NCBI GenBank assembly: GCA_963828405.1 | Contig: CAWHEG010000031.1 | Location: 1,488,001 to 1,552,000 of the forward strand | Source of the DNA: JANMJD01 sp963828405 | GTDB taxonomy: Bacteria; Actinomycetota; Acidimicrobiia; Acidimicrobiales; Ilumatobacteraceae | Length of the DNA stretch: 64,000 nt | Direction: 5' to 3' | Part shown: positions 35,324-44,144 of the stretch, piece after piece | Position numbering within the stretch: position 1 is the first letter of the stretch | How the letters are laid out: every line of letters starts with the position of its first letter | Program-made: the position numbers and the translations under genes | The notes under the pieces: model-generated | Told to the model about the DNA's origin: nothing | Database searches by the model: none | The model's input: the letters and a program-made list of their open reading frames with translations, nothing else

Positions 35324-36637
35324 GTGAGCGGCGATGCCGACGTGATCGTCGTCGGGGCGGGCCTGTCCGGCCTGCAGTCGGCGACCGACCTGGTCGCGGC
35401 CGGCGCCTCGGTGATCGTCGTCGAGGCGCGCCGGCGGGTGGGCGGCCGGGTGTGGAGCCACCGGTTCGCCGATGGCCAGTGGTGCGAACGAGGGGCCGAG
35501 TTCGTCGACGCCACGCATACCCGGGTGCTGGCCCTCGCCGCGGCGATGGGGATGGGTCTGACCGGTGCGCCCTCGCAGCGCGACGACTCGGCGCGGCTCG
35601 TCGACGTCGGCGGGCGGGTGCACCCGTTGTCGTGGTTCCCCTCGGTGATCGCCGAGCGCGACGCCTGGCATGCCCGGGTCGGCGCCCTCGCCGCTCTCGT
35701 CGACGCCGACCGGCCGGTCGGGTCCGGGGCCGGGCCTGCCGTGCTCGACGAGCGGGCGGTGGCCGAGTTGCTCGACGGAGCGGGCCTGTCGGCGATGGCC
35801 CGCGCCGTCGTGGGCCGGGACCTGCGCACCGAGTTCATGGTGCCTCCGGGGGAGATCTCGCAGCTCCACCTGGCCTGGATGGCACGACGGGCGGAACTGG
35901 CGGGCGACGGCCGCGAGGCCTTCCGGATCGAGGGTGGCAACGACCGGCTGGCCACCGGCCTGGCGGATCTCCTGACGGCCGACGGACACGAAGGACGGCT
36001 CCGGCTCGACTCGGTGGTATCGGCGATCGACACCCGTGCCGGGTCGGTGACCGTCGGCGACGGCGACGTGCTCCGCTGCGGCCACGTGGTGCTCGCCGTG
36101 CCACCACCGGTGGCGAGCCGCATCCGGATCAGCCCGACGCTGCCGGTGGCGGTGACGGCGATCAGCATGGGCGTCGGTGCCAAGGTCTCCGTGCAGGTGG
36201 CCCGGCGGGCGTGGCGCGACGACGGGTTCGACGGCTCGGTGATCTCGGACCGGGCCTACGGCCAGCTGTGGGAGACCACCGACGGCCAGCCCGGCGACCG
36301 GGGCGTGCTCACCGCCCTGTTGTCGTCGCGCGACGGCGCCGCGCTCGGGGTGCTCCCCGACCTCGGCGAGCGTGTGCGGCGGGAGATCCGCCGCATCTTC
36401 CCGGCGACGTCGGGCCTGCTCGGCGACACCGTCACGACCGATTGGACCAACGACCCCTACAGCCTCGGCTGCTATGCCGCGTTCGCCCCGGGTGAGCTCA
36501 CCGTGTCGTGGCCGAAGCTCCACGAGCGGTACGGGCGCCTGTTCCTGGCCGGCGAGCACACCGACGGTTTTGCCGGTTTCATGGAGGGAGCGCTGCGCAG
36601 CGGCGAGCGGGTGGCGGCACTGATCGCGACATCATGA
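35324..36637 (+). CDS. Flavin-dependent amine oxidase family protein
   Basis: FAD enzyme of 437 residues similar to monoamine oxidases. The Rossmann loop is VIVVGAGLSGLQSATDL, with EARRRVGGRVWSH after it, FRIEGGNDRLATGLADLL in the middle, and the C-terminal FAD signature LFLAGEHTDGFAGFMEGAL. GTG 35324 lies inside an 18-bp tandem duplication (GGCGATGCCGACGTGA twice, about 35311-35347), so a second GTG is available six codons later. No signal peptide. Substrate may be an amine or amino acid; not determined. Confidence 0.88.
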   Translation: MSGDADVIVVGAGLSGLQSATDLVAAGASVIVVEARRRVGGRVWSHRFADGQWCERGAEFVDATHTRVLALAAAMGMGLTGAPSQRDDSARLVDVGGRVHPLSWFPSVIAERDAWHARVGALAALVDADRPVGSGAGPAVLDERAVAELLDGAGLSAMARAVVGRDLRTEFMVPPGEISQLHLAWMARRAELAGDGREAFRIEGGNDRLATGLADLLTADGHEGRLRLDSVVSAIDTRAGSVTVGDGDVLRCGHVVLAVPPPVASRIRISPTLPVAVTAISMGVGAKVSVQVARRAWRDDGFDGSVISDRAYGQLWETTDGQPGDRGVLTALLSSRDGAALGVLPDLGERVRREIRRIFPATSGLLGDTVTTDWTNDPYSLGCYAAFAPGELTVSWPKLHERYGRLFLAGEHTDGFAGFMEGALRSGERVAALIATS

Positions 36638-36666
36638 GGACCGCTGCACCCCGTGCGTCGCCGACT

Positions 36667-36711
36667 TGACGGTCTCTTGATCTTCGGTCACCTGAATCCG
36701 ACGAACCGTCA
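36667..36711. repeat. Separated inverted repeat upstream of echA20
   Basis: TGACGGT (36667-36673) is mirrored by ACCGTCA (36705-36711), 31 bp apart, just upstream of the candidate -10. It could bind a regulator of the steroid operon. It does not match the KstR or KstR2 motifs known from mycobacteria. Confidence 0.3.
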
Positions 36712-36720
36712 GTAGTCGGA

Positions 36721-36726
36721 TACCCT
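36721..36726 (+). promoter_or_regulatory. Candidate -10 box of the echA20-ipdAB operon
   Basis: TACCCT ends 7 nt before GTG 36734, fitting a leaderless start. Confidence 0.42.
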
Positions 36727-36733
36727 TCGCGCG

Positions 36734-37489
36734 GTGGGCATCACCCGGCAGCATCACGACCACGGCATCGTCGAGATCGTCGTGGATTGCCCGCCGGTCA
36801 ACGCCTTGACGGTCGCCGAGTGGTTTCAGCTCGCCGATGAACTGAACGCGACGGGCCGCCAGGCGACGGCACGGGTGGTGGTCCTGCGGGCCGAGGGCCG
36901 GGGGTTCAACGCCGGGGTGGACATCAAGGAGATGCAACGCAGTGAGGGCTTCGGCGCGCTCATCGGGGCCAACAAGGGCTGTTATGCGGCGTTCGCCGCC
37001 GTCTACGACTGCCCGGTGCCGGTGATCGTCGCCGTCCACGGGTTCTGTGTCGGCGGGGGCATCGGGCTGGCCGGCAACGCCGATGTGATCATCGCCAGCG
37101 ACGACGCCTACTTCGGGCTGCCCGAGGTCGATCGGGGTGCGCTGGGAGCGGCGACCCACCTGTCGCGGATGGTGCCGCAGCACAAGATGCGGGCGATGGT
37201 CTACACCTCGGCGACGGCCACGGCGGCCGAGTTGCACGGCTTCGGCTCCGTGCTCCAGGTCGTCCCCCGCGCCGCGCTGCGCGACGCGGCGTTCGCCGTC
37301 GCCGAAACGATCGCCGCCAAGTCGCCGGTCGTGATCCGAGCGGCCAAGGAGAGCCTCAACGGCATCGACCTGTGGGATGTGAAGCGCTCCTACCGCTTCG
37401 AACAGGGCTTCACCTTCGAGTTGAACCTGACGGGCGTGAGCGACGAGCTGCGTGACGACTTCGCCGGGACACGGAAGGCCGATTCGTGA
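36734..37489 (+). CDS. echA20: Enoyl-CoA hydratase family ring hydrolase EchA20
   Basis: Crotonase-fold enzyme of 251 residues with VVVLRAEGRGFNAGVDIKEM and the oxyanion loop HGFCVGGGIGLAGNADVIIA. By order it is the homologue of mycobacterial EchA20 (Rv3550), which opens steroid ring D of the 5-OH-HIC-CoA/HIEC-CoA pathway: it is directly followed by ipdA and ipdB in GTGA overlaps, as in the mycobacterial set. GTG 36734 is the start. Function therefore rests on both sequence family and context. Confidence 0.87.
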   Translation: MGITRQHHDHGIVEIVVDCPPVNALTVAEWFQLADELNATGRQATARVVVLRAEGRGFNAGVDIKEMQRSEGFGALIGANKGCYAAFAAVYDCPVPVIVAVHGFCVGGGIGLAGNADVIIASDDAYFGLPEVDRGALGAATHLSRMVPQHKMRAMVYTSATATAAELHGFGSVLQVVPRAALRDAAFAVAETIAAKSPVVIRAAKESLNGIDLWDVKRSYRFEQGFTFELNLTGVSDELRDDFAGTRKADS

Positions 37490-38364
37490 GCGGCGGTACC
37501 TCGAAGCTGATCACCGAGGACCAGGCGGTGGCGACGATCACCGACGGGATGACCGTGGGGATCGGTGGGTGGGGGTCGAGGCGCAAGCCGATGTCGCTGG
37601 TGCGCGCCCTGCTCCGCTCGTCTGTCAAGGATCTGACCGTCGTCACCTACGGCGGGCCCGATGTCGGCCTGCTCTGCGCCGCGGGCAAGGTCCGTCGTCT
37701 GGTGTACGGCTTCGTCTCGCTCGACTCGATCCCGCTCGAACCCCATTTCCGGGCCGCCCGGCAGAGGGGCGAGATCCCCGAGTGCGTGGAGTTCGACGAG
37801 GGCATGCTGCAGTGGGGGCTGTACGCCGCCGGCCTGCGTCTCCCGTTCCTCCCGACCCGCTCCGGCCTCGGGTCGGGCGTGATCGACGTCAACCCAGCGC
37901 TGCGCACGGTGAGGTCGCCCTACGACGACGGTGAGGAGCTCCTCGCCGTCCCCGCCATCCGCCTCGATGCGGCGTTCGTCCACATGAACCGCTCCGATGC
38001 CCGGGGTAACTCGCAGTTCCTCGGTCCCGACCTGTACTTCGACGACCTGTTCCTCGCCGCCTGCGAGCCCGGCCGGCGGTTCGTCTCGTGCGAGCGGGTC
38101 ATCCCGACCGAGGCGCTGCTCGACGAAGGCTCGTTTCACACCCTGCGCATCAACCGCTCGATGGTCGACGGCGTCATCGAGGCGCCGAACGGCGCCCACT
38201 TCACCGGCTGCGAACCCGACTACCCCCGTGACGAGGCCTTCCAGAAGATGTACGCCGACTCGGCCGGCGATCCGGTCCGCTGGGCCTCGTTCGTCGACCG
38301 CTTCATGGGCGGCGACGAGTCGACCTACCAGGCGGCCGTCACCCTCTGGCGGGCCGAGCTGTGA
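37486..38364 (+). CDS. ipdA: Steroid ring C hydrolase subunit IpdA (CoA-transferase fold)
   Basis: Alpha subunit of the IpdAB COCHEA-CoA hydrolase that opens the last steroid ring, 292 residues. The N-terminal GMTVGIGGWGSRRKPMSLVR and LTVVTYGGPDVGLLCAAGKV closely resemble mycobacterial IpdA, as do GFVSLDSIP, DEGMLQWGL, RSGLGS and MVDGVIEAPNGAHFTG. The class I CoA-transferase glutamate arrangement is replaced in this family because it hydrolyses a C-C bond. Start GTG 37486 overlaps echA20, stop overlaps ipdB, both by 4 nt. Confidence 0.92.
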   Translation: MSGGTSKLITEDQAVATITDGMTVGIGGWGSRRKPMSLVRALLRSSVKDLTVVTYGGPDVGLLCAAGKVRRLVYGFVSLDSIPLEPHFRAARQRGEIPECVEFDEGMLQWGLYAAGLRLPFLPTRSGLGSGVIDVNPALRTVRSPYDDGEELLAVPAIRLDAAFVHMNRSDARGNSQFLGPDLYFDDLFLAACEPGRRFVSCERVIPTEALLDEGSFHTLRINRSMVDGVIEAPNGAHFTGCEPDYPRDEAFQKMYADSAGDPVRWASFVDRFMGGDESTYQAAVTLWRAEL

Positions 38365-39101
38365 CCGCCTCGGCGGCCGACGTCATCGTCGTGGCCTGCG
38401 CCGAGGCGTGGCGGGGCGACGGTGAGATCTTCGCCTCGGGGATGGGCACGATGCCGATGCTCGGAGCCAGGCTGGCCAGGGCGACCTTCGAACCCGACCT
38501 GCTGATCTCCGACGGCGAGGCCTTCTTCGTCGCCAACGACCTGCCCATCGGCGGCGCCGACAAGCTCGTCGAGGGCTGGATCCCGTTCCGGTCGGTGTTC
38601 GACATGCTCTGGGGCGGCCGCCGTCACGTGATGATGGGCGCCTCCCAGATCGATCGTCACGGCAACACCAACATCGCCAACATCGGCCCGTGGGCGCAGC
38701 CCAAGGCCCAGCTCCTCGGCGTGCGCGGCGGTCCGGGCAACACGATCAACCACGCCACGAGCTTCTGGATCCCGAATCACACGACCAAGGTGTTCACCGA
38801 GCGGGTCGACATGGTCAGCGGGATCGGGTACGACCGGGCGGCGACCCTCGGCGAGTGGGTGGTCGCCCACCACGACCTGCGCCGGGTGGTCACCAACCTG
38901 GGCGTGCTCGACTTCGTCGGAGGCACGATGCGCCTGGTCTCGACGCACCCGGGCGTCTCGGTCGACGAGCTTCGGGCGGCGACCGGCTTCGAGCTGCTCA
39001 TCGGCGATGTCGCGGTCTCCCGCGAGCCCACCGCCGAGGAGCTCGCCGTCATCGAACGGCTCGACCCCCGCGGCCTGCGCCACCGCGAAGTGCGGAGCTG
39101 A
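38361..39101 (+). CDS. ipdB: Steroid ring C hydrolase subunit IpdB (CoA-transferase fold)
   Basis: Beta subunit of IpdAB, 246 residues, with DGEAFFVANDLPIGG, VEGWIPFRSVFDMLWGGRRH, GASQIDRHGNTNIANIGPW and GGPGNTINHATSFWIPNH, all IpdB-like. It completes the echA20-ipdA-ipdB operon, and two hairpins follow the stop. In mycobacteria ipdC comes next; here a homologue of ipdC is 16.5 kb away. GTG 38361 is fixed by the GTGA overlap. Confidence 0.92.
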   Translation: MTASAADVIVVACAEAWRGDGEIFASGMGTMPMLGARLARATFEPDLLISDGEAFFVANDLPIGGADKLVEGWIPFRSVFDMLWGGRRHVMMGASQIDRHGNTNIANIGPWAQPKAQLLGVRGGPGNTINHATSFWIPNHTTKVFTERVDMVSGIGYDRAATLGEWVVAHHDLRRVVTNLGVLDFVGGTMRLVSTHPGVSVDELRAATGFELLIGDVAVSREPTAEELAVIERLDPRGLRHREVRS

Positions 39102-39117
39102 TCGCACCTTCGGTGAT

Positions 39118-39151
39118 CGGCCGGCCCGTCGGCCGGTCGCCGCCGGGCGAC
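39118..39151 (+). terminator. Double hairpin terminator after ipdB
   Basis: CGGCCG-GCCCGT-CGGCCG (39118-39135) is followed at once by GTCGCC-GCCG-GGCGAC (39136-39151). Both stems are perfect 6 bp. They sit 16 nt after the ipdB stop and before the convergent propeller gene. No T-tract. Confidence 0.6.
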
Positions 39152-39196
39152 CCGATCGACGCAGCGCCGCCGCCGCCGCCCCGGCTGCGGCTACGG

Positions 39197-40987
39197 CTAC
39201 GGCGGTGCCGCCGTGGTCGTCGGCGGGATCGTCGACGTGGTCGGAGTCGTCGTGGTCGCGGCAAGGGTCGTCGTGGTCGTCGTGCTCGTCGATGTCGCGC
39301 TCGTCGGTGTCGTGCTGGTTGGTGTGGATGTGGTGGACGTCGTCGGCGAGGTGCTCGTCGGGGGGATCGTGGTCGTGGTCGCCACCGTCGTCGACCCGGA
39401 AATCGTCGTCGTCGATCCGCTGGTCGTCGGGGCGATCGTCGTTGTCGGGGCGACGGTGGTCGAGGGATCGAGCGTGCTGGTCGTCGGCACCGTCGTCTCG
39501 GGTGGCGGGGGCGGTGGCGCCGAGAACGAGGCGCCGACGAACATCGGTCTGTAGCGCTCGGGATGGGGGTAGGCGTCGGCGACCATGTCACGGGCGTTCT
39601 GCGACACCGAGACCACCAGCCTGCCGCCGGCGAGCCACGGCATCAGGTGGGCGTGGTAGGTGTTGATGATCCGCCTACCGGCGGCGTGCGGATCGAGGCC
39701 CCGCCGCTCGAGTGTGACCCACGGCCCCCACGGGTGCTCGGCGACGTCGATCGCCAACTCCTCGCCCCAGTAGCCGTCGACCTTCGTCGCCGCCGTCCAG
39801 ATGCCTCCGAGGAGGCGTGGCTGCATCGGGTTCTCGGCCCAGTACCGTCGAACGATGGGCTGCGCCGCTGCCGCATCCGGGGACCAGCCGTCGAGCGTGC
39901 GGTATTCGGGCGAGTCGCCGAGACGACCCCGGGGTACGCGGGCGAGCCACATCGCCGAGCCCGAGTGCGGTCCGTTCCAGAAGCCCCCCTCGCGGGCCAG
40001 GTTCTGCTCGAAGGTGTTGCCGAAGAGGTACGAGAACTCGTCGTCGGAGGCCACCGCATAGCCGTAGATCGGACGCACGTCGTCGTTCGTCGCCGGATCG
40101 AAGGACAGCCGCGCCAAGCTCCCGCGGTCGTACGTCGCCAGCCAGGTGCGCGCCGGATGCCAGCCGAGCCCGTCCCCGGGGGACGGATCGCCGTTGTCCT
40201 TGTGCATCTCGGCCCAGAACACGGAGAGCCGATCCCCGGAGAGCTCACCCCCCATCGGCCAGAACCAGCGGGAACGGGCGGCCTCGCCGGCACCCAGATC
40301 GAAGCTCGTCGGCGCCTTGGTCGTCCCCCCGTGGTACAGGGTGAAGCACCGTCCCTGCTGGACGAGCGCCGCATTGTGGACGAACCCGGCTTGGGTGAGC
40401 TTCGTCGCCCCTCCGGAGTGGTCGACGAAGGTGTCCTGCAGCAGCCAGAGGTAGCGGTCGCCGCCGAGCGGGTAGACGTGCTGGTAGTCGGCCCCGATCA
40501 CCGGGCCCATCCGCCGGGAGAAGAACTCATCGAGTGATCCGGCGTCGGTGCCCCCGGCACATCCGATGTCGGTCGTCAGGTAGCCGGCCGCGCTGCGGCG
40601 GGTGGAGTCGGCCCACGGCGGGCGGGGGAGATCGGGAGCGGGTGGCGTGACGGGTGTCGCATCCGGGATCGGGCGGGCCGCCATCGCCGCGGCGTCGGGC
40701 GGCGCCGTCGGGGGGACGGCTACCGTCGTGGACGGGGCCGGGGCACCCGTGGTCGGAGATGTCGCGGTCGGGGCAGTGATCACCGGAGGGTCCGTCGACG
40801 ATGTGCTCGCTGCCGTCGACGCGACGAGGGCAGCGGATTCGACGGCAGCTGATCGGGGCAGCGTCCCCGCAGCGCCGATGGGAGTCGTCGGCTCGGTCGC
40901 ACCGGAGCGGAGGACGATGAGCACGACGACCATGACGGCCCCGGCCAGGCATGCGATCCACTGTGGTCGGGCCAGGCGCGATGCCAC
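39197..40987 (-). CDS. Secreted or anchored beta-propeller-like protein with Thr/Ser/Pro tails
   Basis: Not firmly recognised; resembles DUF4185-type five-bladed propellers. The 596-residue protein has an N-terminal membrane segment (about 11-28, IACLAGAVMVVVLIVL), a Thr/Ser/Pro/Ala linker to about 125, a globular part (about 135-490) with YLWLLQDTFVDHSGG, FWPMGGELSGDRLSVFWAEM and MWLARVPRG, and a final 95 residues that are nearly all Thr, Ser and Pro, probably a wall-spanning or glycosylated stalk. GTG 40987 starts 29 nt after the Wzz-like gene, so it is probably the last gene of the polysaccharide operon. A role in binding or trimming the polymer is a guess. Confidence 0.6.
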   Translation of the reverse strand: MASRLARPQWIACLAGAVMVVVLIVLRSGATEPTTPIGAAGTLPRSAAVESAALVASTAASTSSTDPPVITAPTATSPTTGAPAPSTTVAVPPTAPPDAAAMAARPIPDATPVTPPAPDLPRPPWADSTRRSAAGYLTTDIGCAGGTDAGSLDEFFSRRMGPVIGADYQHVYPLGGDRYLWLLQDTFVDHSGGATKLTQAGFVHNAALVQQGRCFTLYHGGTTKAPTSFDLGAGEAARSRWFWPMGGELSGDRLSVFWAEMHKDNGDPSPGDGLGWHPARTWLATYDRGSLARLSFDPATNDDVRPIYGYAVASDDEFSYLFGNTFEQNLAREGGFWNGPHSGSAMWLARVPRGRLGDSPEYRTLDGWSPDAAAAQPIVRRYWAENPMQPRLLGGIWTAATKVDGYWGEELAIDVAEHPWGPWVTLERRGLDPHAAGRRIINTYHAHLMPWLAGGRLVVSVSQNARDMVADAYPHPERYRPMFVGASFSAPPPPPPETTVPTTSTLDPSTTVAPTTTIAPTTSGSTTTISGSTTVATTTTIPPTSTSPTTSTTSTPTSTTPTSATSTSTTTTTTLAATTTTPTTSTIPPTTTAAPP

Positions 40988-41016
40988 GGCCCCACTGTAC
41001 TGGTGGGCGTGCCCCG

Positions 41017-42627
41017 CTACCGGTCCCGGGTTTGGGGTTCGACTGGCTGCGTCGTCCCGTCGCGAACACCGCCGGCGGGCGTGGCGCCGGTGGGCTTGAC
41101 GCCGGGCGTCGCTCCGGGCTTGGTGCCCGTGGGCCTGGCACCGTTGGGCGTGGTGCGCTCGACTCCATTGGTCGCCACGGCCACGGCGCCCCGCTCGTCG
41201 AGGTCGACCTGTACCGCCATCGGGATCCGACCGGTTGCGGGTTGTCCGCCCGAACGGCGGCGGCTGCGGCGGATGCGAACGTACCCGGCCACCTTCCGGC
41301 CGATACCGGCCAGCTCGTCCTTGGCCTTGACGACCGAGTCGACGGGCGTGAGGTCGGAGACCACGAGCAGGATCACGTCGACGTGTGAGGCGATCGCCAG
41401 CGTGTCGGCCGAACGGTCGAGGGGCGGCGGGTCGACGAACACGTACCGGTTGCGGCTGGTCATCTGGTCGAGCACGCCACGGACCTGCTCCCAGCGTCCG
41501 TCGGCGCCCCGGTTGGTCAGCGCGTCACCGAACACGGCCGCCCATGACACCTGCATCACCGCCGCGCTGTCCCCGTTCGACTTGGCCACCCTGGCGAAGC
41601 CCTGCAGCAGGCCGGCCAGGTTGGGGACCGAGTGGTGATCGGGAGCCGTCACCAGGATGCTCATCCCCCCCTGCACGGGGGCGAGACGGGCGAGCTGGAG
41701 GAGGATGCGCAGCAGGGTGTGCTGGGCTTCGACATCCTCGTCGAGGACGCTGCCGCCGCTGAGCGCCTTCTCGGGCACCGCACCGAGCTCGCGCAGGCCG
41801 ATCCGGGACGGGTCGTCGAGGGCGAGGAAACGGCGGTCGAGACGGTCGCGGATGAAGGCGGCGAACACGCCGATCAGCAACCCGGCGAACAGCCCGCCGA
41901 GCACACTGACCGGCAGTGACAGTCCCTGGCGTGATCCGGGGACATCGGCCTCGCGGGTGACCGAGCCGGGGGTGACGTCGGCGTCGATCCTGGAGAGCTT
42001 GGTGTTCGCCTCGTTGAGGCGCAACAGGGTTCCCTCGCGTTGCTGACGGAGCACGGCGAGTCTGACGTCGTTGGGGGCGGTAGCGTCGATCGTCGTCTGC
42101 AGGTTGGTGAGTTCCTTCTCGTTCTCGGCGATCACCCGTGCCAGTTCGGCACGCTGGGCGTCGAGGGTGGCGAGCCCGGCGGCCCGCCGGGCGGCGAGGT
42201 AGGCGTCGGCGTACGCCGCCGCGCCGGCGGCGGCCTGCCGCGCGTCGCCGCCCTCGAAGGTGAAGTAGAGCGCGTCGCCGAAGGGGGCGGGTTCGACCGA
42301 GGTCGCCGTGCGCACCTTGTTCGGGCCGATGTCGAGCTTGGCCGCAATCGCGGCGATGATCTCCTCGGAGCGGGCCGTGACGATCTCGGTGTCGAGGTTG
42401 ACCGTTCGCGAGCGGCCGCCGCCGGGGGGGATCTCACCCGGGATCGGCTTGGTCACCACCGTGGTCGTGGCCCGGTAGTTGCCGGGCCTGAGCAGCGCCC
42501 CCGCCGCGCCGAGCGCCACGACGGCAAGGGTGAACACGGCGATCAGTCGCCGGCGTCGCTTGAGGATCGACACGTACTGGCGAAGGATCTCGGGACCTTC
42601 GGGATGCGAGGCGGCGGAGCTGTTCAT
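41017..42627 (-). CDS. Wzz/capsular chain-length protein with degenerate BY-kinase domain
   Basis: Polysaccharide co-polymerase-like protein of 536 residues. The N-terminal Wzz domain (RQYVSILKRRRRLIAVFTLA, first membrane helix about 25-45; second helix about 250-272, PVSVLGGLFAGLLIGVFAAF) encloses a coiled-coil region (about 150-225). The C-terminal cytoplasmic part follows the CpsD/BY-kinase plan (VFVDPPPLDRSADTLAIASH, then DVILLVVSDLTPVDSV), but where Walker A should be it reads ILVTAPDHHSVPNL without GKS/T, and no Tyr cluster ends the protein. It is therefore probably a pseudokinase that regulates chain length. ATG 42627 overlaps the flippase stop (ATGA). Confidence 0.85.
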   Translation of the reverse strand: MNSSAASHPEGPEILRQYVSILKRRRRLIAVFTLAVVALGAAGALLRPGNYRATTTVVTKPIPGEIPPGGGRSRTVNLDTEIVTARSEEIIAAIAAKLDIGPNKVRTATSVEPAPFGDALYFTFEGGDARQAAAGAAAYADAYLAARRAAGLATLDAQRAELARVIAENEKELTNLQTTIDATAPNDVRLAVLRQQREGTLLRLNEANTKLSRIDADVTPGSVTREADVPGSRQGLSLPVSVLGGLFAGLLIGVFAAFIRDRLDRRFLALDDPSRIGLRELGAVPEKALSGGSVLDEDVEAQHTLLRILLQLARLAPVQGGMSILVTAPDHHSVPNLAGLLQGFARVAKSNGDSAAVMQVSWAAVFGDALTNRGADGRWEQVRGVLDQMTSRNRYVFVDPPPLDRSADTLAIASHVDVILLVVSDLTPVDSVVKAKDELAGIGRKVAGYVRIRRSRRRSGGQPATGRIPMAVQVDLDERGAVAVATNGVERTTPNGARPTGTKPGATPGVKPTGATPAGGVRDGTTQPVEPQTRDR

Positions 42628-44144
42628 TCGGTACCCACTTGAGCTGGACGAGCAAGAACGGTTGATCGGGGGCGCCTGCCGCGCATGCCCGACGTCAACC
42701 GGTCGAGCATCAGTAGCCTCCGATGTCGCGCAACGGTCCAAGCGTACAATCCGCCGACGGAGATGAGCGCCGGGGCGACCGTCGCCAATCCGTCGCCGGC
42801 GGCCAACCGGACGACGAGGAGCGGGATGCCGACGGCGCCGAGGCCGACGGCCATCGCCGTGCGCAGCGGTGGTCCCCAGGGATGGATCCCGTGACGGGCG
42901 ACCTGGGCCAGCGGGACGAGGTTGGTCGTCAGGATGGCCATCGTCCAGGCGATCGCCGCGCCGGTCATCCCGTAGCGGCGGTCGAGGGCGAGGTTGAGCA
43001 CCACGTTGACGACGAGAGCGGCCAGCGTGTTGATCGTCGACAGCCAACTGCGTCCGATCATCAGCAGCACGACGTCGACCAGGCCGCAGCCGCTGGCCAC
43101 CAGCATCGTCAGGCTGAGGATCGCCAATGCCGTGCCGCCGCGTTCGAAACCGCCTCCGAACGCCCGCATCACGAACGGGGCGAAGGCCGCCATCGCCAGG
43201 AAGACGGGCCAGGTGACGAGCACCGTCCAGGTCGTCGACGCGCCGTACAGCGAGCGGACCTCGCCCGGGTCGCCGTCGAGCACCGCCCGGCGCAACTGGG
43301 GCTGGACCATCTGCTGCACGGCGGTGGCGACGAAGACGCCGGCGATCATGCACCGCGAGGCCGCGCCGTAGATCGCCGCCTCCTTCAACCCGACGGCGCC
43401 GGCGAGGAGCAGCACGTCGAGCCGTTGGACGAGCGCCTGTGCCCCCCGGGCGATCGCCCGGGGCCAGGTGTAGGCGACGAAGGTGGATGACGGGACGTGG
43501 TGGGCGGACGTCGTGCGCCGGCCTGCGGGCCGCCGCACGATGGCCAGGAGGCCGACGGTGGCCACCACCAGGAACGGGGTGGCCCAGGCGATGAGCATGC
43601 CCACCGGGCCCCCGCCGGCGACGGCGACGGTGACCATCATCGCCACCTGCAGCAGCGGTCGCAGGAAGCGGTCGAGGACGAGGGCGACGACGACACGGTC
43701 GGTTCCGCGCAGCACGCCGAGCACGGCCTCGCCGAGCGGACCGGCGATCACGAGCAACGACACGGCCTTCACGACGTCGGTCGCGCTCTGCGACGCACTC
43801 CCCCTGGAGAGCAGGTCGCTGATCGAGCCGCTGGCCGCGGCGAGCGCGGCGGTGGCCACCAGGCCGAGGGCGCCGACGACGCCGAGGGCGAGGCGTACCA
43901 GCCGGCGGCGGGACTCGGCGTCGGCCGTCGGCATCCAGTACTGGAGGCCGGTGTCGACGCCGAGCGAGCCGACGCCCTGGACGATGGCGAACAGCGAGAC
44001 GCCGACGAAGAACTGGCCGGCACGCTCCGTGCCGAGATGCCGCGTGGCGATGACGATCGTGGCGATCGTCGCCACGCCGCTGACCGCGGCGCCGAGCAGG
44101 CCCTGCGCGCTGCGCCGCCCGACGGTGGCGAGGCTGTCAGTCAC
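42624..44144 (-). CDS. Polysaccharide flippase (Wzx-like, MVF/MATE superfamily)
   Basis: Membrane protein of 506 residues with about 12-14 hydrophobic helices, of the polysaccharide transporter group: ATRHLGTERAGQFFVGVSLF, GVDTGLQYWMPTADA in the first third, LDVLLLAGAVGLKEAAIYGA, and a late DRRYGMTGAAIAWTMAILTT. It would flip lipid-linked repeat units to the outer face for the Wzy-like polymerase. GTG 44144 overlaps the sulfotransferase stop by 8 nt. Member of the coupled 42-50 kb operon. Confidence 0.86.
   Translation of the reverse strand: MTDSLATVGRRSAQGLLGAAVSGVATIATIVIATRHLGTERAGQFFVGVSLFAIVQGVGSLGVDTGLQYWMPTADAESRRRLVRLALGVVGALGLVATAALAAASGSISDLLSRGSASQSATDVVKAVSLLVIAGPLGEAVLGVLRGTDRVVVALVLDRFLRPLLQVAMMVTVAVAGGGPVGMLIAWATPFLVVATVGLLAIVRRPAGRRTTSAHHVPSSTFVAYTWPRAIARGAQALVQRLDVLLLAGAVGLKEAAIYGAASRCMIAGVFVATAVQQMVQPQLRRAVLDGDPGEVRSLYGASTTWTVLVTWPVFLAMAAFAPFVMRAFGGGFERGGTALAILSLTMLVASGCGLVDVVLLMIGRSWLSTINTLAALVVNVVLNLALDRRYGMTGAAIAWTMAILTTNLVPLAQVARHGIHPWGPPLRTAMAVGLGAVGIPLLVVRLAAGDGLATVAPALISVGGLYAWTVARHRRLLMLDRLTSGMRGRRPRSTVLARPAQVGTE

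Noticed and set aside
36638..36733. KstR or KstR2 operator upstream of echA20
   Set aside because: I looked for the known mycobacterial motifs and found only an unrelated TGACGGT/ACCGTCA dyad.
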